Shown piece after piece: positions 50,563 through 60,321 of a stretch of 64,000 bases of DNA. The translations under genes were made by a program, and so were the position numbers. Every line of letters starts with the position of its first letter. The stretch's first letter is position 1. The notes under the pieces were generated by a model. That model saw only the letters and a program-made list of their open reading frames with translations, ran no database searches and had not been told where the DNA came from. The DNA comes from Bacillota bacterium (GTDB taxonomy: Bacteria > Bacillota > SHA-98 > UBA4971), in the NCBI GenBank assembly GCA_012842395.1, contig DUSX01000009.1:1-64000 (forward strand), written 5' to 3'.

Positions 50563-50912
50563 CTAAGTACGGCGCCATGAGTTTTCGTCTCCTTTCTTGA
50601 CGGCTCTAGGGTTGCCGGTGTTGCCCTCCGGGGACGGCGCGCTTGCGGCGCGCCTCGTTCGAATTCGGCGCGGGAGACATCCGAATTCTCCACGCCCAGT
50701 CGTGTAAGCACCGGCAACCCTAGGCAGGACCCCTCCGCCGAAAAGTGGCGCGCAGCGCGCGCAGCACGCGCAGCGCGAAGTCTTGGCGGAGACTGTTGGG
50801 CTTCCCCAGTAGCTGCCGATCTGCGCGACCGCAGCGACTGCTTTGTGGGCTTCAATTGGGCCGAGGCGACACCGCGTGGTAGAGTTCAACGCGCTCTTGG
50901 CGACATGCTCAG
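50563..50912 (-). repeat. composite repeat A+B, copy 4, with an inverted core
   Basis: Left terminus CTAAGTACGGCGCCATGAG, right terminus CTTGGCGACATGCTCAG. The A arms are reversed relative to copies 1-3, but the core between the 15-bp inverted repeats CTAGGGTTGCCGGTG (50606-50620) and CACCGGCAACCCTAG (50709-50723) reads in the plus orientation (CCTCCGGGGACGGCGCGC... CCGAATTCTCCACGCCC). The B unit (ACTGTTGGGCTTCCCCAG; GCTTTGTGGGCTTCAATTGGGCC) lies at about 50790-50880, plus orientation. Confidence 0.75.
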
Positions 50913-50935
50913 TGCCTTGTCCGGGCTCGTGAAGG

Positions 50936-50978
50936 GTCCTCGCGCTACGTCGCGGGGGCGACCCTTTGTTTCCCGAGC
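50936..50978 (+). terminator. hairpin before the threonine aldolase gene
   Basis: AAGGGTC (about 50936) pairs with GACCCTT (50969-50975), with an inner CGCG / CGCG pair, followed by TGTTT. It is a terminator or attenuator-like hairpin in the leader of the aldolase gene. Confidence 0.5.
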
Positions 50979-51018
50979 GATACGGAGAACACTTATGGTC
51001 TAGGGAGGTTCCGGGATC

Positions 51019-52077
51019 ATGCGGGAGACGGTTAACCTTATGAGTGACACGGTTACTCTTCCCACGCAGGAAATGCTGCAGGCCATGGCGACAGCGCCCC
51101 TTGGGGACGACGTCGCACGCGAGGACCCCACAGTGAACAAGCTGGAGGCACTTGCGGCCGAGAGGCTCGGGAAGGAAGCGGGCTTGTTCGTGGCGAGCGG
51201 CACCATGGGGAACCTCGTCGCGGTGCTCGCCCACACGCAACGTGGAGACGAGGTCGTCATGGAGTCCGAGTGCCACATGTACTATTACGAGGTGGGCGGC
51301 CTGGCAGCGGTCGCGGGCGTGATGCCAAGGCTGGTGCCAGGGAGACACGGGGTGCTCGACCCGGACGACGTGGCCCGTGCCATCAGGGGCGCCAACATAC
51401 ACTATCCAACCACCCGCCTTGTTGCGGTTGAGAACACCCACAATCGCGGAGGCGGCACCGTCACGCCGCTGAACGTCCTCACCGCCATCTGCACCGTCGC
51501 GCGGTCGAGGGGGCTTGCGACCCACCTGGACGGCGCGCGGATCTTCAACGCAGCCATCGCCCTGGGAGTGGACGCCCGCGAGATCGCGAGGCCTTTCGAC
51601 TCGGTCATGTTCTGTCTGTCGAAGGGGCTTTCTGCTCCGGTCGGCTCCGTGCTCGTGGGGACGCGGGATTTCATTGAGAAGGCTCGCAAGTGTCGCAAGC
51701 TGATCGGGGGCGGAATGCGCCAGGCGGGCGTGATCGCGGCGGCGGGTATAGTTGCGCTGGAGAAGATGGTGGACCGGCTCAGGGAGGATCACGAGAACGC
51801 GCGCGTGCTCGGGGAGGGGCTTGCGGACATCCCGGGGATCTCCGTCGAGCTTGAGACCGTCCAGACGAACATGGTCTATTTCGACGTGGCGGGCCTCGGC
51901 CTCGACACGTACTCGTTCTTGAAGGAGCTCGCCGAGTATAACGTGAGGGCGTCCGACCGCCCGCCGACGGGGGTCAGGATGGTGACTCACAGGCATATTT
52001 CCCGGGAAAACGTCCTCTACGTGCTTGATGTCGTCAGGGAGATCGCGTTGCGGCACCTCAAGGCGAACCCGCATTGA
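51019..52077 (+). CDS. low-specificity L-threonine aldolase
   Basis: PLP enzyme cleaving threonine to glycine and acetaldehyde. 352 residues from ATG 51019. The PLP lysine is Lys202 in FCLSKGLSAPVG; the family start VNLMSDTVTLPTQEML, and HLDGARIFNA are present. Glycine made here could feed the glycine cleavage genes 6 kb downstream. A Noc-like site lies inside the gene. Confidence 0.93.
   Translation: MRETVNLMSDTVTLPTQEMLQAMATAPLGDDVAREDPTVNKLEALAAERLGKEAGLFVASGTMGNLVAVLAHTQRGDEVVMESECHMYYYEVGGLAAVAGVMPRLVPGRHGVLDPDDVARAIRGANIHYPTTRLVAVENTHNRGGGTVTPLNVLTAICTVARSRGLATHLDGARIFNAAIALGVDAREIARPFDSVMFCLSKGLSAPVGSVLVGTRDFIEKARKCRKLIGGGMRQAGVIAAAGIVALEKMVDRLREDHENARVLGEGLADIPGISVELETVQTNMVYFDVAGLGLDTYSFLKELAEYNVRASDRPPTGVRMVTHRHISRENVLYVLDVVREIALRHLKANPH
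51997..52010. promoter_or_regulatory. candidate Noc-binding site
   Basis: ATTTCCCGGGAAAA, one base from the Noc consensus, inside the threonine aldolase gene near its 3' end. Confidence 0.45.
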
Positions 52078-52110
52078 GGTGCGGCTCCCTGGCCTCATCG
52101 GAAGACACAC

Positions 52111-52151
52111 GCGGGCGGGCCGTCGCACAGTGAGTGCAGCGGCCCGCCCGC
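52111..52151. terminator. strong bidirectional hairpin between aldolase and proS
   Basis: A 12-bp perfect stem GCGGGCGGGCCG / CGGCCCGCCCGC with an inner GCAC/GTGC pair. It lies between the convergent aldolase and proS genes and probably ends both transcripts, though no clear T-run follows. Confidence 0.65.
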
Positions 52152-52269
52152 ACATCTCGTGCGTCGTGCGCTATGCCGTTTGGTTGCCCCGCGTGGCCCC
52201 GTTCCCGCCCGCGCCTCTGGTGTAGGGGCGAGGGCGCTGGCGGAGGAGCTACACGCCCTTCGGTATGCT

Positions 52270-53781
<1,512 letters not shown>

Positions 53782-53963
53782 TCAACCGCCTCCCTGCAAG
53801 CGCGGGCAGCGTCTCCCGCCGCACCATCACGCGCCGACGCACCATGCGATGACGGGCTGTGTGTCGGCGTGTGGCGGGCGGCGAGGGCGGCAGGCCCGCC
53901 TCAGCGCCATTCACCCTCCTTACACGTATTCTGTAAGCATTGATTCTCAAGCCCTGACAGGCA

Positions 53964-54174
53964 CCAAGTACGTCTCAAAAGTCCGCGCTACCTTTGGGCC
54001 CAGAGGCCTCGCCCAGGCTTGCCGGCCTTGCCATCCAGGCGACGGCGCGCTTGCGGCACGTCTCGTTGCAACATGGCGCGCGAGCGAGCCGAATTCTCCA
54101 TGCCCCGTCGTGCAAGCACCGGCAACGCTAGCACTGTCAACAGAGGAGACGAAGACTCGTGGCGCCATACTTGG
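53964..54174 (+). repeat. dispersed repeat A, copy 5, between T-box and proS
   Basis: Starts CCAAGTACGTCTCAAAAGTCC and ends GTGGCGCCATACTTGG, so CCAAGTA/TACTTGG are the terminal inverted repeats. The interior matches the other copies: CATCCAGGCGACGGCGCGCTTGCGGC, CCGAATTCTCCATGCCCC, GCAAGCACCGGCAACGCT, GAGGAGACGAAGACT. The transcript from the T-box to proS must read through it in the reverse sense. Confidence 0.8.
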
Positions 54175-54410
54175 CATGTGTACCGCGTCACTTAGGGCTA
54201 TCTCCCTTGTCTCCCAAACCGCATGCCTCGACCGGTGCGCGCTTTCCGGAAAGCCGGCCTCTCCGGCGAGTAGCAGGGCAGCAGGAGCTGGACCTCCCTC
54301 GTGCAGTCGTCGCCCCAATCCCCCTAAAGATCCGGAGCGCTCCTGCGCTTTCACTTAGCCCCCGGCTGGCCGTTCTTCGCGATGGGCTCGCCAGCTTTTA
54401 AGAATATGAG

Positions 54411-54715
54411 AAAAGCCTTCGTCCTCATCGAGGACGAAGGCTCGAACCTCCGCGGTGCCACCTCGCTTGGGACCGGGTCGTCACACGGGAGTACCCAGCC
54501 ACCCGCTCGCCCCTGCGGCGCGCACACGAAGGCGCGCGTCGCAGGCTTCCCGGTAACGGGGGAAAGGCGTCGAACTCATCGTTCGCAGCTCCAGGGTGGG
54601 GTGCCGTCGAGCACGTGCGACAGGTCTCACAGCCCAGGACCCGCTCTCTTGACGCCGTGCGCTCGCGGCGGCCCCTTCATCGCCGATCTTGGCCGATCTT
54701 GGGCAGAATTCGGAT
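54411..54715 (-). promoter_or_regulatory. T-box riboswitch, probably for proS
   Basis: On the minus strand the T-box consensus AGGTGGCACCGCGG is at 54450-54463. It is followed by a 13-bp terminator stem AGCCTTCGTCCTC / GAGGACGAAGGCT (54414-54442) and four T. Upstream, stem-I marks are visible: GATGAAGG near 54679, AAGAGAGC near 54650 and a GCTGTGAGACC distal-loop-like stretch near 54630. A CCC triplet followed by A (54600-54597) is a possible proline specifier. The T-box bulge is TGGC, predicting a tRNA discriminator G. The gene downstream on this strand is proS. Confidence 0.85.
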
Positions 54716-54721
54716 GTCTCC

Positions 54722-54750
54722 ACTATAGCATATCCCTAGCGCAAAGGCAA
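54722..54750 (-). promoter_or_regulatory. promoter of the T-box-proS transcript
   Basis: On the minus strand TTGCCT (54745-54750), 17-bp spacer ending in TATGC, and TATAGT (54722-54727). The extended TG is present. Transcription would start just upstream of the T-box stem I. Confidence 0.8.
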
Positions 54751-55011
54751 CACGCGCCGCACACCCCGCGTACCAGCCGCGCGCTGCGGCTGGCGGGAGG
54801 CGGTTTCCCGACGAAAGCCCCCGCGGCAAGCAGGTAAACACGGGGAGCCCGTAGAAAAGCTAGTCTCACAGCCGTGGGTGGTGCGGATGCCGGCCGTTGC
54901 GCCAGCCGGGCGGGGCGGTGCGCCCGCCACATGCGGCGGGAGGCACACGTCCACCAGAAATACGCAATAGCGGGCGCACCATATGCGGCCAGAAGCAGGG
55001 GGTTGCAGCAC

Positions 55012-55698
55012 TTGACGGGCACGGTAATAAACGTCGGGGCGGTGATAGCAGGCACCGCTGTGGGGCTCACTTTACGACAGAGGATGCCGGAGAGGATATC
55101 CAACACAGTAGTCCAGAGCATCGGGCTCTTCACGCTCTTCATCGGAGTTAGCATGGCCCTCGAGACGAAGAGCGTGCTTGTGGTGCTCTTCAGCGTGGCC
55201 ATAGGATCGGTGATCGGAACAGCCATGGATGTCGAGGGGTGGCTCGAGCGGACGGCGGCGCGCGTGGAAGCCCGCTTTGCGCGCGGTGAGGAGGGCAGGC
55301 TCGCGAGAGGATTCGTCGCAGCGAGCCTCTTGTTCTGCGTAGGCCCGATGGCTGTCCTTGGGTCCATCCAGGACGGCCTTACGGGGGATTACCGCATCCT
55401 TGTGACAAAGGCGGTGATGGACGGGTTCTGTTCCATCGCTTTCGCGGCCACCCTCGGTGCCGGGGTTGGGCTGTCCGCGGGTGCCATCCTCGTATATCAA
55501 GGCGCCCTCACGTTAGCCGCGGCAGCCATAAAGGCGTTTCTTACGGACGCCGCAGTCCGTGAGATGACGGCCACGGGCGGCCTGCTCATCATGGGGATCG
55601 CCATCGATATGCTCGGTATCAGGAAGGTCCATGTGGCTAACATGCTCCCGGCGATAGTTGTGGCCCTTGCACTGGCGCGGCTGGTGCTCAAGGCCTGA
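55012..55698 (+). CDS. DUF554 membrane protein
   Basis: Start TTG 55012 (GGGGG upstream), 228 residues, the normal DUF554 length. The start TGTVINVGAVIAGTAVGLTL and GPMAVLGSIQDGLTGD are the family marks. About seven membrane helices. Function unknown, possibly a transporter. Confidence 0.9.
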   Translation: MTGTVINVGAVIAGTAVGLTLRQRMPERISNTVVQSIGLFTLFIGVSMALETKSVLVVLFSVAIGSVIGTAMDVEGWLERTAARVEARFARGEEGRLARGFVAASLLFCVGPMAVLGSIQDGLTGDYRILVTKAVMDGFCSIAFAATLGAGVGLSAGAILVYQGALTLAAAAIKAFLTDAAVREMTATGGLLIMGIAIDMLGIRKVHVANMLPAIVVALALARLVLKA

Positions 55699-55744
55699 GG
55701 CGGGTTTGGCCATGTTGGCCATCATAATTCTGGAGGTGGTTGCG

Positions 55745-56299
55745 ATGATGTGGGCGAAGGCTGGCCCTGAGAACACCGTTGAGACGCTCAAGATCGCCAT
55801 TGACGCGGCAAGGCGCGAAGGCATAAGAAACCTCGTGGTCGCGTCGAACTCCGGAGCAACGGCGAAAAAAGCCCTGGAGATAGGAGCGCAGGGTCTCTTG
55901 GTCGTTTGTGTCACGCATCACGTCGGCTTCGATGGTCCCGGCGTGGATGAGATGCCACCTGCGACGAGGCAGGAGCTCGTCGCGCGGGGAGTCAAGGTCC
56001 TCACGACCACGCATGTGCTGGCCGGGGTGGACCGATCCCTCAGGCTGAAGTTCGGAGGCGTGTACCCGCCCGAGATAATCGCTGCAGCCCTCCGCATGTT
56101 GGGCCAGGGCGTAAAGGTGTGCGTGGAGATCTCCATCATGGCCCTGGACGCCGGGCTAGTTCCGTATGGCGAGCGCGTCGTGGCCGTGGGCGGAACGGGT
56201 AGCGGTGCCGACACCGCGGCGATCATCATGCCAGAGCATTCCAACAACGTCTTCGGCCTCAAGGTTGAGGAGATCCTCTGCAAACCCAGAACGTGGTAG
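55745..56299 (+). CDS. stand-alone pyruvate-kinase C-terminal-type domain protein
   Basis: 184 residues from ATG 55745 after GGAGGTGG. The fold pattern (NTVETLKIAIDAARREGIRNLVVASNSGATA, VVCVTHHVGFDGPG, VKVLTTTHVLAGVDRS) is that of the pyruvate kinase alpha/beta C-domain found alone in many bacteria and archaea. Ends KVEEILCKPRTW. Role unknown; it is not a complete kinase. Confidence 0.82.
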   Translation: MMWAKAGPENTVETLKIAIDAARREGIRNLVVASNSGATAKKALEIGAQGLLVVCVTHHVGFDGPGVDEMPPATRQELVARGVKVLTTTHVLAGVDRSLRLKFGGVYPPEIIAAALRMLGQGVKVCVEISIMALDAGLVPYGERVVAVGGTGSGADTAAIIMPEHSNNVFGLKVEEILCKPRTW

Positions 56300-56348
56300 G
56301 CGCCGTTCTCGCGGGCGCCAGGCGCGCGGGGAAGCGCGGCGCGAGAGG

Positions 56349-56435
56349 TCAGGCCCGGCGCTTCACCACCAGGATGCAGGTCTTCTTCCGCCACTTGAAC
56401 AACGGGCCAATGACCCTTTCGAGCAAGCGATACAC
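56349..56435 (-). CDS. putative 28-residue basic peptide
   Basis: GTG 56435 is preceded at 6 nt by AAAGGAGGG (56442-56450), a near-perfect ribosome site. The peptide starts YRLLERVIGPLFKW and ends VVKRRA; it is amphipathic/hydrophobic with many Lys/Arg. There is no other gene in 56300-56784 and it points away from GalT. The strong ribosome site is the only support. Confidence 0.35.
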   Translation of the reverse strand: MYRLLERVIGPLFKWRKKTCILVVKRRA

Positions 56436-56784
56436 CGGGGACCCTCCTTTCCCGATGGATGATCGACGAGCGCTGATCGCGCGACCCCGGCTCGGGGCGC
56501 TCGGGAGCTCCGTACCACCATAATATCGCCCTCGCGCTTGAACTGTGACGCCATGGGAGGTAAAATGTTTGCGGCGCGACGACCGCAGGCCGGCCCCGGC
56601 CACGGGGTGCGGCCTGCGGCCCGCGAGGTCGCGCGAGGCCGTAGGCCTGCGCTGGTGGGGTGGGAGGGCACTGCTCCAGGGCCCGGGCTGGTGTGCCCGG
56701 GGCGAAGCCGGATTAAGCGCAGAGCCGTGCCGTGCGCGGAGCCTGCCGGAGCGGGTCGCAAAGCTGCGTTGGGAGGGGCGATGC
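56436..56784. other. intergenic, nothing recognised
   Basis: About 350 bp between the putative peptide and GalT, very GC-rich, without a convincing promoter, RNA motif or repeat. Confidence 0.45.
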
Positions 56785-57837
56785 GTGCCTGAGCTGAGGC
56801 TTGATCCCGTGACAGGACGTTGGGTGGTGGTTGCCACCGAGCGTGCGAAGAGACCGAAGGACTTCGCCCGTCAAGACGCCGCGTCCCACCAGGCGCGGCC
56901 AGAACGAAGCGAAACGTGCCCGTTCTGTCCCGGCAACGAGAGCGCGACGCCGCCGGAGGTATTCTCGTTCCGGCGCTGCGGCACGCGTCCGAACGAGCCA
57001 GGCTGGCAGGTGCGGGGTGTTCCGAACAAGTACCCCGCGCTCACGCCCGAGCCGACGGTGGAGGCTTCGACATCTGGCATCTTCAGCGTTAGGCCGGCCG
57101 TTGGCGCGCACGAGGTGATCATCGAGTCCCCGCTCCACAACGCGAGCCCGGCGACCATGTCGTACGAGGACATGACACAGGTGGTGCGGGCCTATGTCCA
57201 TCGGTATTGCGCGCTCGCGGACGCCCCAGGCATCGAGTACGTGCTGATCTTCAGGAACCACGGAAGGGACGCCGGGGCGTCCCTGGAGCACCCGCACTCG
57301 CAGATCGCCGCAGTGCCGCTCGTTCCGCCGGTGGTCATCGAGGAGCTCGCGGGCGCGAGCCGGTACTACGAGACCACGGGGCGGTGTGTGTTCTGTGAGA
57401 TGATCCGCCAGGAACTCGAAGCGGGGGCCCGCGTCGTTCTGGAGACGCCCGGGTTCATCGCGCTGGAGCCATATGCGTCGAAAATGCCTTTCGAGACGTG
57501 GATCCTGCCAAAAGAGCACGCGCCGTTCTTTCAACAGCTCGCCCCGTCCACCTACCGCGAACTCGCGGAGGTCCTCGTGGACGTGCTGGGCACCATCGGG
57601 GCGGGGCTGCACGATCCGCCGTACAACTACATCCTGCACACCTCGCCCACCCACGAACGGTGTGGGAGCTCTTACCACTGGCACATCGAGATCTTCCCGA
57701 AACTCACTGTGGCTGCGGGATTCGAGTTCGGGATGGGCGTATACATCAACGTCACAACGCCAGAGAGCGCGGCGGAATTCCTCAGAAACCAGATTGAAAG
57801 AGTGCGGTCCGGGAGGAATTCCGGGTCTCAACGCTAA
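56785..57837 (+). CDS. galT: galactose-1-phosphate uridylyltransferase (GalT)
   Basis: Transfers UMP between UDP-glucose and galactose-1-phosphate (Leloir pathway). Start GTG 56785 (GGGAGGGG upstream) gives 350 residues; the frame is open further upstream but not family-like. The catalytic HPH triad is at residues 169-171 (SLEHPHSQIAAVP). Zinc-type cysteines appear in CPFCPGNE and CVFCEMI, and SSYHWHIEIFPKL is near the C-terminus. No other galactose genes are adjacent. Confidence 0.92.
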   Translation: MPELRLDPVTGRWVVVATERAKRPKDFARQDAASHQARPERSETCPFCPGNESATPPEVFSFRRCGTRPNEPGWQVRGVPNKYPALTPEPTVEASTSGIFSVRPAVGAHEVIIESPLHNASPATMSYEDMTQVVRAYVHRYCALADAPGIEYVLIFRNHGRDAGASLEHPHSQIAAVPLVPPVVIEELAGASRYYETTGRCVFCEMIRQELEAGARVVLETPGFIALEPYASKMPFETWILPKEHAPFFQQLAPSTYRELAEVLVDVLGTIGAGLHDPPYNYILHTSPTHERCGSSYHWHIEIFPKLTVAAGFEFGMGVYINVTTPESAAEFLRNQIERVRSGRNSGSQR

Positions 57838-57842
57838 TATGA

Positions 57843-57848
57843 TATACT
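57843..57848 (+). promoter_or_regulatory. -10 element of the glycine riboswitch transcript
   Basis: TATACT with an upstream TGA (TGATATACT). The -35 region (TTCCGG, 18 bp upstream) is poor; GalT read-through is possible. Confidence 0.45.
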
Positions 57849-57877
57849 GCAACAAGAGAATAGCGGCCGGATGAAGC

Positions 57878-58197
57878 TGGAGGGAGATGCTCGGCTGCCG
57901 CGGGAGGCGATGTGCAACCGCCGGCATGGCGGGGCGCACGGGCGGCGGCGCGAGAGCCGAAGGAGCAAGACGCTTGTTTGCCACGCAGGCGTCCAAACTC
58001 TCAGGCAAAAGCACCTTCACTGACGGCGCTCTGGAGAGGCACCCCTGAGCTGCAGGCGTATTTTACTAGACGCTGCGCACGAGGCCTGATCGTACCGATG
58101 AGGTGCCGCCGACGGAGTAACCCGCCTGCCGTGCTTTGCTTGCTGCTTGGTGCGGGCGCGGCCGGTGCGGGAATCTCTCAGGCGTCAGGACAGAGAA
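57878..58197 (+). promoter_or_regulatory. tandem glycine riboswitch (two aptamers) upstream of gcvT
   Basis: First aptamer: GGGAGGCGATGTGCAACCGCC, then GCCGAAGGAGCAAGACGC (about 57957), AAACTCTCAGGCAAAAGCAC (about 57997-58016) and CTCTGGAGAG. Second aptamer: GGAGAGGCACC...GCCGCCGACGGAGTAACC (about 58104-58121) and GGGAATCTCTCAGGCGTCAGGACAGAGA (about 58169-58196). These are the conserved cores of both glycine aptamers. It controls the glycine cleavage system, usually turning on with glycine. Confidence 0.95.
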
Positions 58198-58222
58198 ACG
58201 GGCAACACGTTTGCCCGTTTTA
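58196..58222 (+). terminator. riboswitch expression-platform terminator
   Basis: AAACGGGCAA / TTGCCCGTTT stem around a CACGT loop, followed by TTTATGTTTT. It directly follows the second aptamer, so glycine binding presumably prevents it from forming. Confidence 0.85.
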
Positions 58223-58410
58223 TGTTTTCCAAGGGTTTTCTCAAGCACGACGGTGCGGGTCCTCGCGCGCGCCCTCGCGCCGAATGCGGCGCGGCCGCCG
58301 GCGGCGCGCGGACGGGGACTCGAGACCGGGACTCGACGGGGGCCTGGGTTCTGTGCCAACGAGAGACTGAGATCCTGGAGGTGGGGCAAGTGAGCTCTGG
58401 AGGGGTCGAG

Positions 58411-59505
58411 ATGAGGAAGACGCCGTTCTATGACCTCCACGTGAGTCACGGCGCGAGGATGATCGAGTTCGGCGGCTGGCAGATGCCCGTTTATTACCGT
58501 GGAATCATTGAGGAGCACAGGAAGGTCAGGGAAAAGGTTGGATTGTTCGACCTGTCACACATGGGCGAGATCGAGGTCAAAGGTCCGGGGGCGCTCGAAT
58601 TCATCCAGAAGATGACCACCAATGACGCGTCGCGCCTAAACGTCGGCCAGGTGCAGTATTCAGTCATGTGCTATCCGGATGGTGGCGCCGTGGACGACAT
58701 CCTTGTCTGCAGGATGGCGGATAGGTTCTATCTGGTGGTGAATGCCTCCAACGCCGCGAAGGACCTGGACTGGCTGAAGACTCACGCCGGCGCCGATGTC
58801 ACCGTGACAGACCTCTCGGACGAAACCGCCCTCCTTGCGATCCAAGGGCCCGAGTCTGCGGCGGTGCTGGCCAGGCTGACCGACGTACACTTGGACGGTC
58901 TCTACTACTACCATTTCGCGGAAGGCAAGGTGGCCGGGGTAGACTGCATCGTCTCGCGCACTGGATACACCGGTGAGGACGGCTTCGAGCTCTTCTTCCA
59001 TCCGCGCCATGCCCGGCACATGTGGGACGCCCTCCTGGAGGCGGGGCGCACGTTCGACATCGAGCCCGTCGGGCTGGGGGCGCGCGACACGCTCAGATTG
59101 GAGATGGGGTACGCCCTGTATGGTCACGAGTTGGATCCAAGCACGAACCCGCTCGAGGCGGGGCTGGGCTGGGTCGTAGCGATGGACAAGGGCGAGTTCA
59201 TCGGCAGGGACGCGCTCGCCGCGGCGAAAGAGAGGGGGCTTTCGCGGCGGCTCATAGGCTTCAAGCTGCTCGAACGAGGCGTGCCGAGGGCGCACTGCGA
59301 GATCACGAAAGACGGCATGGTGATCGGAGAGGCTACGAGCGCGTCGCTGTCCCCGTTCCTTGGCGTGGGAATCGGCATGTGTTACGTGACGCCGGACGCG
59401 GCGAAGCCTGGGACGCGCTTCGATGTCATCATAAGGGGCAAGGGGGTGGCAGCGGAAGCCGTGAGGCCGCCGTTCGTGAAGCCTCGCGTGCGCAAGGCGA
59501 AGTGA
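58411..59505 (+). CDS. gcvT: glycine cleavage system T protein (aminomethyltransferase)
   Basis: Transfers the methylene of lipoyl-bound aminomethyl to tetrahydrofolate, releasing ammonia. ATG 58411 (GGAGGGG 7 nt upstream) gives 364 residues; a GTG at 58390 with its own GGAGGTG is an equal alternative. MRKTPFYDLHVSHGARMIEFGG start, YSVMCYPDGGAVDDIL, TGYTGEDGFELFF and ARDTLRLEMGYALYGHE are conserved. It follows the glycine riboswitch. Confidence 0.96.
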   Translation: MRKTPFYDLHVSHGARMIEFGGWQMPVYYRGIIEEHRKVREKVGLFDLSHMGEIEVKGPGALEFIQKMTTNDASRLNVGQVQYSVMCYPDGGAVDDILVCRMADRFYLVVNASNAAKDLDWLKTHAGADVTVTDLSDETALLAIQGPESAAVLARLTDVHLDGLYYYHFAEGKVAGVDCIVSRTGYTGEDGFELFFHPRHARHMWDALLEAGRTFDIEPVGLGARDTLRLEMGYALYGHELDPSTNPLEAGLGWVVAMDKGEFIGRDALAAAKERGLSRRLIGFKLLERGVPRAHCEITKDGMVIGEATSASLSPFLGVGIGMCYVTPDAAKPGTRFDVIIRGKGVAAEAVRPPFVKPRVRKAK

Positions 59506-59928
59506 AGAACCAGAGCGTGGGAGCTTGGGGCTGGGAATTCGCTGGGCGCGCGGGCGCGCGCCCGCGAGACGCTGTTTCACGTGGAACAAGAATACATTCT
59601 TGGGTGCGTTTGCCGAGCTAGAGACCATATGAGCCGCCTGGCCCTCCACACCGAGCAGCTTGAGGCGCCTTCCGCTCGCCGCCCGTTGGTTTGAGGCGTA
59701 GCCGCGGGCGAATACTCTAAACAGACTGGTGGGTTCGGTGCGAGCAAGCTCGGCGCGGGCTGCAGGGCGCCGACGCAGGGTGAGCAGGACAGCCGTCGCC
59801 CGGAAACGACGGCGTGCTCAAGCGCGGACGAGAGCGGAGAGATCCGCTCGTACTCGGGAAAGACAGCCGGCGGCCACGTCACAAACCCAATCAGGTTAGC
59901 CAATCAGGTTAGAAGGAGGATGGAGCGC
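59506..59928. other. gcvT-gcvH gap with parS
   Basis: 423 bp. It contains a GC palindrome after gcvT (about 59547-59566), the parS at 59573, and a tandem 12-bp direct repeat CAATCAGGTTAG (59888-59911) just before the gcvH ribosome site. Otherwise empty. Confidence 0.6.
59573..59588. promoter_or_regulatory. parS: parS site between gcvT and gcvH
   Basis: TGTTTCACGTGGAACA, identical to the site inside parB. Lies 43-45 kb from the origin boxes, in a gap that splits the glycine cleavage genes. Confidence 0.95.
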
Positions 59929-60321
59929 ATGTATCCCCGGGATCTCAAGTATACGGTCAAGCACGAGTGGGTTCGTGTGGAAGGTGGGCTTGCAACGGTG
60001 GGTGTCACCTCTTTCGCCCAGGAGCAGCTGGGTGCCATTGTTGGAGTAGGCCTCCCTGACGAAGGCGTTGAGTTGGATCAAGGCGAGCCCCTGGCCGACC
60101 TAGACTCCATGAAAACCGCTGACCAAGTCTTCGCCCCGGTGAGCGGCAAGGTGGTAAAGGTCAACCGGGCCCTTGAGGAGCACCCGGAGTTCATTAACGA
60201 TGACCCGTATGGGGACGGATGGGTCGCGGTCATCGAGATGGCCCGTCCCAGCGAGCTTGACGACCTTATGACCGCTGACGAGTACGAAGCCTTTGTAGCC
60301 AAGGAGGCGAGCGGAGAATGA
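59929..60321 (+). CDS. gcvH: glycine cleavage system H protein
   Basis: Lipoyl carrier. Start ATG 59929, nine bases after AGAAGGAGG; ATG 59920 abuts that site and is unlikely. 130 residues. The lipoylated lysine is Lys62 in LDSMKTADQVFAPVSG (commonly ESVKA...); KYTVKHEWV and NDDPYGDGW are conserved. It overlaps gcvPA (ATGA). Confidence 0.96.
   Translation: MYPRDLKYTVKHEWVRVEGGLATVGVTSFAQEQLGAIVGVGLPDEGVELDQGEPLADLDSMKTADQVFAPVSGKVVKVNRALEEHPEFINDDPYGDGWVAVIEMARPSELDDLMTADEYEAFVAKEASGE

Noticed and set aside
50563-52155. 530-residue antisense open frame across the threonine aldolase gene
   Set aside because: The aldolase on the other strand has all active-site motifs; the antisense frame even runs through a repeat element.
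53947-54354. 135-residue minus-strand frame between the T-box and proS
   Set aside because: It runs through repeat copy 5, has no ribosome site and no protein-like pattern; the downstream proS is the better T-box target.
58147-58410. N-terminal extension of GcvT through the riboswitch region
   Set aside because: The upstream open frame overlaps the second aptamer and terminator; two strong ribosome sites mark starts at 58390 or 58411.
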